Origin: Cupriavidus respiraculi
Lineage (GTDB): Bacteria > Pseudomonadota > Gammaproteobacteria > Burkholderiales > Burkholderiaceae
Direction: 5' to 3'
Length of the DNA stretch: 64,000 nucleotides
Assembly: GCF_914271545.1 (NCBI RefSeq)
Contig: NZ_CAJZAH010000006.1
Location: forward strand, 62,001-126,000
Part shown: one piece after another, positions 19,225 to 25,529 of the stretch
Position numbering within the stretch: position 1 is the stretch's first letter
How the letters are laid out: each line of letters opens with the position of its first letter
Notes under the pieces: generated by a model
What the model saw: only the letters and a program-made list of their open reading frames with translations
Database searches by the model: none
Told to the model about the DNA's origin: nothing
Position numbers and translations under genes: made by a program

Positions 19225-20130
19225 TCAGTCCGCGACCGCCGGGGCCTTTTCCCGCAAGTACTCGGTGAAGGCCAGCAGGCCCTGCGTCGGGTACTTGTCC
19301 TGGTGCACCACCAGCTGGAACGGGCGGACCCATCGTGGCAGGCCGGCGCGCAGGGCGACCAGTTCGCCGCGTGCGAGCTCGTCCGCGACCACATGCAGTG
19401 ACAGGCAGCTCACGCCGAAGCCGCTCATCACCGCGCGCTTGACGGCCTCGGCATTGCCCAGTTCGAGCGCAAAACGCAGTTGCCCCAGCAGTGGGGCCAG
19501 CCGCTGCTCGATGATCTCGCGGGTGCCGGAGCCGCGCTCGCGCACAACCCAGTCCGCATCGCGCAGCGCCTCCATGTCGCCGGCCCGCTGCGCCAGCGGG
19601 TGGCCCGCGCCGGCCACTACCACCATCTCATCGTCCCCCCAGTGCACCGCCCGCAGTTCCGGTTCGTGGCAGGTGCCTTCTATCAGTCCGATATCGACAT
19701 CGAGCCGCAGCAGGGCTTGCAGCACGTCCTGGGTATTGCCGATGCGCAGGTCCAGCGTGCAGGGCGCCGTCTGGGCGTGGCGAAAGCCGGTCAGCAGGGT
19801 CGGCAGCAGATAGCTGCCGATGGTGTTGCTCGCCGCGATGCGCAGTTCCACGCCGCCTTGTGCGGCGAACCGTTCGAGTTCGTGGGCCTGGTCGAGCAGA
19901 GACAATGCGCGCGGAAAGAATTGCCGTCCGGTTTCGTTGATGCTCAGGCGCCGCGCGATCCGGTCGAACAGCGGCCGTTGCAGGGCGCGCTCCAGATCGG
20001 CGAGCGCCGCGCTGACGGCCGATTGCGACATGGCAAGCCCATCGGCCGCGGCGATGGTGCTGCCGTGCCGGGCCACGGCGACGAACACGGACAACTGGCG
20101 CAGCGTGAGCCGCAGGGGTGGCTGGTCCAT
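19225..20130 (-). CDS. LysR-family regulator (YeiE-like), divergent from yeiH
   Basis: 301 residues. The N-terminal winged helix (about 5-65) reads LRQLSVFVAVARHGSTIAAADGLAMSQSAVSAALADLE, and the C-terminal substrate-binding domain starts near residue 92 (VELRIAASNTIGSYLLP). This N-terminal subdomain resembles YeiE/CbbR-type regulators. It is transcribed away from the YeiH-type transporter gene, and a 46-base span with an inverted repeat lies between them, the standard layout for a LysR protein that regulates itself and its neighbour. The inducing molecule is unknown. Confidence 0.9.
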   Translation of the reverse strand: MDQPPLRLTLRQLSVFVAVARHGSTIAAADGLAMSQSAVSAALADLERALQRPLFDRIARRLSINETGRQFFPRALSLLDQAHELERFAAQGGVELRIAASNTIGSYLLPTLLTGFRHAQTAPCTLDLRIGNTQDVLQALLRLDVDIGLIEGTCHEPELRAVHWGDDEMVVVAGAGHPLAQRAGDMEALRDADWVVRERGSGTREIIEQRLAPLLGQLRFALELGNAEAVKRAVMSGFGVSCLSLHVVADELARGELVALRAGLPRWVRPFQLVVHQDKYPTQGLLAFTEYLREKAPAVAD

Positions 20131-20176
20131 ATCTGAAAATCCGGTAAAGGTAAGAAATATAACCCGTTTTACAGAT
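20131..20176. promoter_or_regulatory. Candidate LysR operator between lysR and yeiH
   Basis: ATCTGAAAA at 20131-20139 mirrors TTTTACAGAT at 20167-20176 (reverse complement ATCTGTAAAA). The repeat begins directly at the lysR start codon and fills most of the 78-base divergent region. The spacing is wide, which suits a LysR tetramer that covers two sites. Confidence 0.55.
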
Positions 20177-20208
20177 TGAACGCCCGGCGGTAGCCTCGCG
20201 GTACTTTC

Positions 20209-21351
20209 ATGTCACTCGAAGGACGTCCGTCCATGTCCACCGTGCCCACTACGCCAACTGTCGCCGCTTTGCCGCCCACATGGTCGCAACGCCTGTTGAC
20301 CGTGATTCCGCTGGGCGGCGTGGCCTGGCTCGCCTCGGTGCTGGCCGCGCATCCCGCCATCTCGCATCTTGGTATCAGCCCGCTGATGCTGGCGATGTGC
20401 GCCGGCATGGTGGCGTGCAACACCATGCCCAGGCACTGGCTGGCGCCGCTGGGCCCAGGCATGCAGTTCGCCCGCCACCATATGCTGCGCGTGGGCGTTG
20501 CGCTATATGGGCTGCGGCTCACGTTCGGCTCGATGGCAGCGCTCGGCGCGGCCGGCGTACTGGTGCCGCTCGCCATGCTCGTCGCCACGCTGGTGGTCGG
20601 TACCTGGATCGGCACGAGATGGCTGGGCCTGACACGGCGCGAAGCCATCGTGGTCAGCGCGGGCAGCGCGGTGTGCGGCGCGGCGGCGGCGATCGCAATG
20701 GCCTCGGTCGTGCGCACCGACGATCGCCAGACGGCGGTCGCCGTTGCCACCGTGGTGCTGTTCGGCACCGCCGGGATGTTTCTCTATCCCTCTCTGTTCG
20801 AGCTGGCGACTGCGCAGTGGCACTGGGCCGTGAGCCAGCGCGCGTTCGGCATCTATACCGGCGCCACGTTGCACGAGGTGGCGCAGGTCATCGCGGCGGG
20901 CAAGATGATCGGCGATCCCGCGGCCGACGCCGCGGTGCTGGCAAAGATGGTGCGCGTGCTCGCGCTGGGCCCGCTGCTGCTGGTGATGGCCATGTGGCCG
21001 GGCATCGGCGAGGATGCGGACACGCGGGCCGGGAAGCATCGCGGCGCGGCGCAAGCGGTGCCGGCTGCCAGCCGCAGCCATCTGCGTTCGCTGCTCAAAT
21101 CGGTGCCCTGGTTCGCGGTCGGCTTCGTCGCCGTGATGGCGATCAATTCGGCGGGTCTGGTGCCTTCGTCGTGGCAGCCGGGTCTGGTGGCGCTGGACAA
21201 CTGGTTGCTGGCATGCGCGATGCTGGCGATCGGGCTGCATACGCGCATCGCGGATCTGCTGCGCGCCGGACGCAAGCCGCTGGTGTTGGCAGCACTGCTG
21301 TTCGGGTTCCTGATGGTGGCCGGTGCGCTGCTGTGCGCAGCCACGCTGTGA
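20209..21351 (+). CDS. yeiH: YeiH-family transporter (UPF0324, putative sulfate exporter)
   Basis: 380 residues with about ten membrane segments. The family block LRVGVALYGLRLTFGSMAALG, the middle GSAVCGAAAAIAM motif, and GIYTGATLHEVAQVIAAG are all present and conserved in the UPF0324 group. Members are proposed to export sulfate or sulfite-type anions, but the substrate is not settled. Two starts are possible: ATG 20209 or ATG 20233; the second has an AAGGA upstream and gives 372 residues. The adjacent YeiE-like regulator supports functional pairing. Confidence 0.9.
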   Translation: MSLEGRPSMSTVPTTPTVAALPPTWSQRLLTVIPLGGVAWLASVLAAHPAISHLGISPLMLAMCAGMVACNTMPRHWLAPLGPGMQFARHHMLRVGVALYGLRLTFGSMAALGAAGVLVPLAMLVATLVVGTWIGTRWLGLTRREAIVVSAGSAVCGAAAAIAMASVVRTDDRQTAVAVATVVLFGTAGMFLYPSLFELATAQWHWAVSQRAFGIYTGATLHEVAQVIAAGKMIGDPAADAAVLAKMVRVLALGPLLLVMAMWPGIGEDADTRAGKHRGAAQAVPAASRSHLRSLLKSVPWFAVGFVAVMAINSAGLVPSSWQPGLVALDNWLLACAMLAIGLHTRIADLLRAGRKPLVLAALLFGFLMVAGALLCAATL

Positions 21352-21386
21352 AGCCGCGTGTCGCGCGGTGAGGGGTGCGGTGGCGC

Positions 21387-21472
21387 TGGTGCGGCCGACG
21401 GGACTCGAACCCGTAAGCCTGGAAGGCGGCAGATTTTAAGTCTGCTGAGTCTACCGATTTCTCCACGGCCGC
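21387..21472 (-). tRNA. leuZ: tRNA-Leu (anticodon TAA)
   Basis: 86 bases on the minus strand with encoded CCA. The acceptor stem GCGGCCG/CGGCCGC, a long variable arm (class II) and the anticodon loop CTTAAAA with TAA are present. It reads TTA and TTG leucine codons, which are rare in this GC-rich DNA. Confidence 0.95.
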
Positions 21473-21486
21473 ACGGCAAGCCCGGT

Positions 21487-21515
21487 ATTGTGTGCGGTCG
21501 CAGACCGGGGCGCAA
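21487..21515 (-). promoter_or_regulatory. Promoter of tRNA-Leu
   Basis: On the minus strand TTGCGC (21515-21510) and CACAAT (21492-21487) are separated by 17 bases and lie about 14 bases before the tRNA start, a position expected for a tRNA promoter. Confidence 0.6.
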
Positions 21516-21703
21516 GTTCTTCTCCCGGAATGACGATATCCTCTATGACGGCGTGAAACTCGGGTCGCAAAGCGCCGCGCTGGATGCGTGACGTGTGGGC
21601 GTTACTGCTCGTAACAATGTAGAACCTGCCGTTTCACCTGCGTATCCGGTTGCACCTAAAATATGAATTATCAAAAACCTATCCTTTAAGCGAGGAAACG
21701 ATC

Positions 21704-22051
21704 ATGAAACGCTGGATGCTTGCGGGGCTTGGAGTGGTGGCCGCATTGGCGTCCGGGGTCGCGATGGCACGTGTGGATGTCGGCATTGCCATCGGCGTTC
21801 CGGGTGTGGTCGTCGGCGGTCCGGCCTACTACCCACCGCCGGCCTATGTCGCGCCGCCCCCGGTCTACTATGGTCCGCCGCCCGTCGTGGTGCATCCGCG
21901 TCCGTACTATGCGCCGCCGCCGCGTTATTACGGCGGTCCGGTCTACTATGGACCGCCGCGCGGACACTGGCACGGCCATCGGCATGGTTACCGTGGGCAC
22001 GGTCATGGACATGGTCATGGCCGCGGACACGGACACGGCCATCGGCACTGA
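21704..22051 (+). CDS. Small secreted Pro/Tyr-rich and His/Gly-rich protein, possible metal binder
   Basis: 115 residues from ATG 21704, with GAGGA nine bases upstream. A clear signal peptide (MKRWMLAGLGVVAALASGVAMA) leads to a middle part made of YYxPPP and VxxGPP repeats (about 40-85), then a tail dominated by His, Gly and Arg (HGHGHG blocks, about 87-115). The tail is the kind that binds Ni, Zn or Cu, and the repetitive middle suggests an extended periplasmic or surface peptide. Similar short proteins are common in Cupriavidus and Burkholderia; their role is unknown. A strong terminator follows directly, so it is monocistronic. Confidence 0.75.
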   Translation: MKRWMLAGLGVVAALASGVAMARVDVGIAIGVPGVVVGGPAYYPPPAYVAPPPVYYGPPPVVVHPRPYYAPPPRYYGGPVYYGPPRGHWHGHRHGYRGHGHGHGHGRGHGHGHRH

Positions 22052-22064
22052 CGTTGCCGAACAC

Positions 22065-22095
22065 AAAAAAGGGCTCCTTGTCGGAGCCCTTTTTC
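22065..22095 (+). terminator. Intrinsic terminator after the His-rich protein gene
   Basis: AAAAAAGGGCTCC / GGAGCCCTTTTT with loop TTGTC; a strong stem with a T-run. Confidence 0.9.
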
Positions 22096-22203
22096 ATTGG
22101 TGCCGGCGGCCGTAGGCGCGTGCCGGGCGGCCGCTATCGTGGTCACCATGTGGTCGCGGCGCTATACTGCCGGCACCCATTCGATTAGATAGAGGAGAAG
22201 GGA

Positions 22204-22611
22204 ATGCAGCAAAAGACCGTACTGACTGCGGATGATGTGAAGAAGGTGTTGGCCGCAGCGGAAACCGAGGCCAGGAATCACCACTGGGCAGTGTCGATCG
22301 CCATCGTGGATGACGGCGGCCATTTGCTGGCACTGCAACGCCTCGACGGCGCCGCGCCGATCTCGGCCTATATCGCTACCGAAAAGAGCCGCACCTCGGC
22401 GCTGGGTCGTCGTGAATCGAAGGTGTACGAGGACATGATCAACAACGGCCGCCACTCGTTCCTGTCGGCGCCGGTGCTGCACGGCATGCTCGAGGGCGGC
22501 GTGCCCATCGTCGTGAACGACCAGGTGGTCGGCGCCGTTGGCGTGTCGGGCGTCAAGTCGACCGAGGACGCGCAGATCGCGCGCGCCGGCATCGCGGCCC
22601 TGGGTCTGTAA
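22204..22611 (+). CDS. GlcG/HbpS family protein (DUF336)
   Basis: 135 residues, a one-domain protein of the Haem_degrading/GlcG fold. Typical features are the early AAETEARNHHWAVSIAIVDDGGHLLALQRLDGA block and the C-terminal GGVPIVVNDQVVGAVGVSG stretch. Some members (HbpS) bind haem or sense redox state; others (GlcG, PduO-C) have unproven roles. There is no signal peptide, unlike extracellular HbpS. A GAGAAGGG ribosome site precedes the ATG. It converges on hemP, which is of interest because both may relate to haem, but no shared promoter is visible. Confidence 0.88.
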   Translation: MQQKTVLTADDVKKVLAAAETEARNHHWAVSIAIVDDGGHLLALQRLDGAAPISAYIATEKSRTSALGRRESKVYEDMINNGRHSFLSAPVLHGMLEGGVPIVVNDQVVGAVGVSGVKSTEDAQIARAGIAALGL

Positions 22612-22724
22612 AGACGTCGCGGCAGGCGGCCGATCGCGCGCCGCCTGCGTCCCCCTCAGCGGGCTGCCATGGCGCCCGTCCCGTCCGTTCAGTTTTCCTT
22701 TCTGCCCGGCAAACTCGCCAATCG

Positions 22725-23066
22725 TTACTTGGTGAGAATCAGCTTGCCGTAGCGCGTTTTCCGCAGGATATACACCTCGCCGTTATGCAGGATCGGCAGC
22801 GTCGTCGCGCCGTGCATCAGCACGTCCAGCGGCACCGCGTCGGCGGCCGCCACATTGCTGGCCGGCTTGCTGTCGCGCACCAGCGCTTCCAGCCGCGCGG
22901 GCAGGGAAGCCACGGCGGAACGCACGGTGTCCATGGCGGAGGGCGCCGGCTGCTCCCGTTCGCGCCGGGTCGGCTCGGCGGGCGCGGCCACCACGACACG
23001 GCGCAGCGACAGGCGGCGGCGGGACACTTCGCGGGGTTGGGACATCGGCAAGGTAAGCGTGCTCAT
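22725..23066 (-). CDS. hemP: HemP-family hemin uptake protein with long N-terminal extension
   Basis: 113 residues from ATG 23066. Only the last 40 or so residues match HemP: LMHGATTLPILHNGEVYILRK in pieces, ending TRYGKLILTK, the diagnostic tail. HemP proteins are usually about 60-80 residues and are needed for haem uptake in some Burkholderiaceae, perhaps as a regulator of the haem receptor. The first 70 residues here are basic and Ala/Ser/Arg-rich (SRRRLSLRRVVV), without known similarity. A perfect 9-1-9 Fur-type palindrome lies 66 bases upstream, so iron control is very likely. No haem receptor gene is in the window. Confidence 0.88.
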   Translation of the reverse strand: MSTLTLPMSQPREVSRRRLSLRRVVVAAPAEPTRREREQPAPSAMDTVRSAVASLPARLEALVRDSKPASNVAAADAVPLDVLMHGATTLPILHNGEVYILRKTRYGKLILTK

Positions 23067-23131
23067 GTGGGCTCCAGGCTGTGGTTGGCAACGCGCGGAC
23101 AACGCGTCCTGTGTGGAATGGGTAGATCATA

Positions 23132-23150
23132 AATGAGAACAGTTCTCATT
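23132..23150 (-). promoter_or_regulatory. Fur box upstream of hemP
   Basis: AATGAGAACAGTTCTCATT is a perfect 9-1-9 inverted repeat of 19 bases with the AATGA half-site motif of Fur boxes. It lies between hemP and the exbD terminator, oriented to control hemP. Confidence 0.85.
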
Positions 23151-23213
23151 ACAACATGCGCTGGACGTTATTTTGCCCGGCGTGCGCCGAAACGCAAAAA
23201 CGCCCGCCCAAAA

Positions 23214-23240
23214 GCAAAACCCCACCGCAAGGGTGGGGTC
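23214..23240 (-). terminator. Intrinsic terminator after exbD
   Basis: On the minus strand CCCCACC / GGTGGGG stem with loop CTTGC, followed by TTTTG. It ends the tonB-exbB-exbD transcript before hemP. Confidence 0.8.
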
Positions 23241-23262
23241 GTTGCCGCGATCACGAAGCCGT

Positions 23263-23679
23263 CTACTGCTGCTTCGGCTCGGTGATAAAGCCGATCTTGC
23301 CGAGGCCGCCCTGCTGGGCGGCGGCCATGACTTCCGCCACGCGCTCGTAGCGGACTTCGCGGTCGGCGCGCAGATGCAGCTCCGGCTGCGGCTCGTGCTT
23401 CGCCGCTTCGGCGATGTTCGTCTGCAGCGTGGCCGGGTCGACTTCCGCCTGGTTCCAGTAGACCTTGCCGTCCGCATCGATCGATACGTTGATGTTCTGC
23501 GGCTTGGTGTCGTTCGGCTGGTTGCTGGCGCGCGGCAGGTCGATCTTTACCGCGTGATTGATCACGGGGATGGTGATGATGAAGATGATCAGCAGCACGA
23601 GCATGACGTCGACGAGCGGCGTCATGTTGATCTCGCTCATGACTGCGTCATCATCGTCGTCGAGGGTTCCGAATGCCAT
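23263..23679 (-). CDS. exbD: ExbD, TonB-complex proton-channel subunit
   Basis: 138 residues with one N-terminal membrane helix containing the functional Asp: MSEINMTPLVDVMLVLLIIFI. A periplasmic domain follows (NQPNDTKPQNINVSIDADGKVYWN). ExbD with ExbB converts proton motive force into movement of TonB. It is the last gene of the tonB-exbB-exbD operon; the exbB stop lies about 20 bases upstream of its start. Downstream is a terminator and then the hemP region. Confidence 0.95.
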   Translation of the reverse strand: MAFGTLDDDDDAVMSEINMTPLVDVMLVLLIIFIITIPVINHAVKIDLPRASNQPNDTKPQNINVSIDADGKVYWNQAEVDPATLQTNIAEAAKHEPQPELHLRADREVRYERVAEVMAAAQQGGLGKIGFITEPKQQ

Positions 23680-23699
23680 GATGACTTCCTGGTGAGCGT

Positions 23700-24428
23700 T
23701 CAGTTCTTGACGGCGAGGCGCACGGCGTTGTCGTCGGCGGTGCGGGCGTTGGTCGGGCGCACACGGGCGCCGGTCACGAAGTACGCGTGCAGGTCGTGGG
23801 CGAAGCGGTTCAGCTTCGAGATCACCGACTTGTTGCCGCGCGTCAGCGCGTTGTAGCCGAGCACCGCGGGGATGGCCACCGCCAGGCCGAAGGCCGTCAT
23901 GATGAGCGCTTCGCCCACCGGGCCGGCGACCTTGTCGATCGTCGGCACGCCCGAGGCGCCGATGCCGATCAGTGCATGGTAGATGCCCCACACCGTGCCG
24001 AACAGGCCGACGAACGGCGCGGTGGAACCGACCGAGGCCAGCACGGCCAGGCCGGATTGCATGCGGGCCACGGCTTCGTCGATGGCGCTCTTGAGCGAGC
24101 GGGTCAACCAGTCCGAGATGTCCATCACGTCGTGCAGCTGCGGCTGGCTGGCGCGGTGGTGCTGGGCCGCTTCCTTGCCGGTCAGGGCCAGCGTGCGGAA
24201 CGGGTTGGCGTCATTGCTGCCGAGCGTTTCGAGCGCGTGGTCGAAATCGTCCGAGTGCCAGAAGCGCTTTTCCGCGCCGTGGGCCATTTTCTTGAGGCGG
24301 AACAGATCCCACGTCTTGGTGAGAATCACGATCCACGACGCCAGCGACATGACGAGCAGAATGATGGCGGTCGCACGCATGACGAAATCGCCTTGCGCCC
24401 ACAGATGGCTGAGTCCGAGGTCCTGCAT
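23700..24428 (-). CDS. exbB: ExbB, TonB-complex proton-channel subunit
   Basis: 242 residues, MotA/TolQ/ExbB family. There are three membrane segments: about 17-37 (RATAIILLVMSLASWIVIL), about 125-148 (LASVGSTAPFVGLFGTVWGIYHAL) and about 170-190 (ALIMTAFGLAVAIPAVLGYNAL). The GTVWGI and GLAVAIPA boxes are family hallmarks. The start is ATG 24428, giving MQDLGLSHLWAQGD, typical of the short ExbB type without a signal peptide. It lies 29 bases after tonB and before exbD. Confidence 0.95.
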   Translation of the reverse strand: MQDLGLSHLWAQGDFVMRATAIILLVMSLASWIVILTKTWDLFRLKKMAHGAEKRFWHSDDFDHALETLGSNDANPFRTLALTGKEAAQHHRASQPQLHDVMDISDWLTRSLKSAIDEAVARMQSGLAVLASVGSTAPFVGLFGTVWGIYHALIGIGASGVPTIDKVAGPVGEALIMTAFGLAVAIPAVLGYNALTRGNKSVISKLNRFAHDLHAYFVTGARVRPTNARTADDNAVRLAVKN

Positions 24429-24457
24429 GATGGTTCCTGGTGAGTCCGTATTGAGGT

Positions 24458-25123
24458 TCAGTTGAGTTCGAAGGCAATCGGTTGCTGCGCCGTGACGGCG
24501 ATGGCGCGGCCGTTGTCCACATAAGGCTTGCACCGCATGCGCTGCACGGCGTCCACGGCGGCCTGGTCCAGGCGCGACGAGCCGCTGGAGCTCACCACGC
24601 TGGCCTTGACGACCTTGCCGGTATCGTCCGTCGTCAGTCTTACCACGGCCTTGCCGGTCTCGCCCATCCGGCGCGCCTGCGAAGGATAGGTCGGCTGCGG
24701 CGTCGAGCACTGGATTTCGCCGATGCCGACCGCGCGGGGCGCGGCGGAAACCGGAGGAGGCGGCGGCTCGGGTGCCGGGGCGGGCGGAGCGGGCGGCTCC
24801 GGCGGAGCCGGCGGCACTTCGATGGCGGTCGGGGTCGGCGGCAGCGTCGGCACGGGCTCCGGCGTCGGCTGACGCTTGGGCGGTTGCGGCTTCGGCGTGG
24901 TGACCTTGACCTGCTTGGGCGGCGTTTCTTCCTTCGGCTTGGGTTTGGGGATTTCGGGCGCCGGTTTCTGCGGCGGTTCCAGCGGGATGATTCGGGCGAC
25001 GATCTCCGGCGCGATCACGGCTTCCGTGAGTTTGCGCGCGAGGCCGCTCTGGATCAGGTACAGCAATCCCGCATGGAACAGGACCACGGCGAGCGTGATC
25101 TTGATGAAGCGTTGATCAAACAT
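24458..25123 (-). CDS. tonB: TonB, energy transducer for outer-membrane receptors
   Basis: 221 residues. An N-terminal membrane anchor (RFIKITLAVVLFHAGLLYLI, with the His used in ExbBD coupling) is followed by a long Pro-rich spacer with Lys-Pro and Glu-Pro stretches (about 45-135), then the globular TonB C-terminal domain (about 140-221, YPSQARRMGETGKAVVRLTTDD). It spans the periplasm to drive siderophore and haem receptors. The start at 25123 is preferred to an ATG 36 bases upstream. A Fur-like site lies about 190 bases upstream. Confidence 0.95.
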   Translation of the reverse strand: MFDQRFIKITLAVVLFHAGLLYLIQSGLARKLTEAVIAPEIVARIIPLEPPQKPAPEIPKPKPKEETPPKQVKVTTPKPQPPKRQPTPEPVPTLPPTPTAIEVPPAPPEPPAPPAPAPEPPPPPVSAAPRAVGIGEIQCSTPQPTYPSQARRMGETGKAVVRLTTDDTGKVVKASVVSSSGSSRLDQAAVDAVQRMRCKPYVDNGRAIAVTAQQPIAFELN

Positions 25124-25174
25124 GTGAGAACGACAGGTATCCGCAAACTGGCTGAGCAAAGCACGCCGCAGGGG

Positions 25175-25240
25175 TCATTTGCGAGAGAAGAGGACCAACG
25201 AGATGCCGAAACCGACCAGCAGGCTAATCAGCAATTCCAT
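25175..25240 (-). CDS. 21-residue hydrophobic peptide upstream of tonB
   Basis: ATG 25240 to stop at 25175 encodes a peptide that is almost wholly one membrane helix: MELLISLLVGFGISLVLFSR followed by one Lys, with a positively charged C-terminus. It lies between the Fur-like site and tonB, in the same direction, with 51 bases before the tonB start, so it would be transcribed with tonB under iron limitation. Its size is too small to be sure it is translated; GGAG-type pairing upstream of the ATG is weak. It might be a small regulator of TonB or ExbBD, a leader peptide, or chance. Confidence 0.5.
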   Translation of the reverse strand: MELLISLLVGFGISLVLFSRK

Positions 25241-25310
25241 GTTAAACGCTCCATCAACGGGTAAGCCGGGGGGAGCGCTACTCTCTGGCAGCGTGTCAGG
25301 CGGTGAGTAT

Positions 25311-25332
25311 AAACGATAATGATTCTTATTTG
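25311..25332 (-). promoter_or_regulatory. Candidate Fur box upstream of tonB operon
   Basis: GATAATGATTCTTATTTG at 25315-25332 resembles the 19-base Fur consensus GATAATGATAATCATTATC, with the first nine or ten bases identical. It lies in the region between the tonB side (minus strand) and the AAA+ ATPase gene (plus strand), so it could affect both. Confidence 0.7.
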
Positions 25333-25529
25333 TTGAGCTTTTTACTCCACTTTTTCGCCGGATGGGCTTGCCAGGTGATTTGCGGGGCGCTGGCGGCCCG
25401 AATCGATCCGGGGCGGGCTGCGGCCTGGGGCGCGCCCACAATGGCCGATTCGCCATAATTCGCGCTAGCATACAAAAAAGCAGGGGCTTGCCGCGCCGCT
25501 CCGGCGCACCTGTGCGAGGGGACCAGCCC

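Noticed and set aside
21960-22051. Tandem DNA repeat or CRISPR-like array (repeated GGACACGGxCATGG units)
   Set aside because: The repetition is explained by the Gly-His codons of the coding sequence; there are no spacers of constant length and no cas genes. No CRISPR array is visible in the window.
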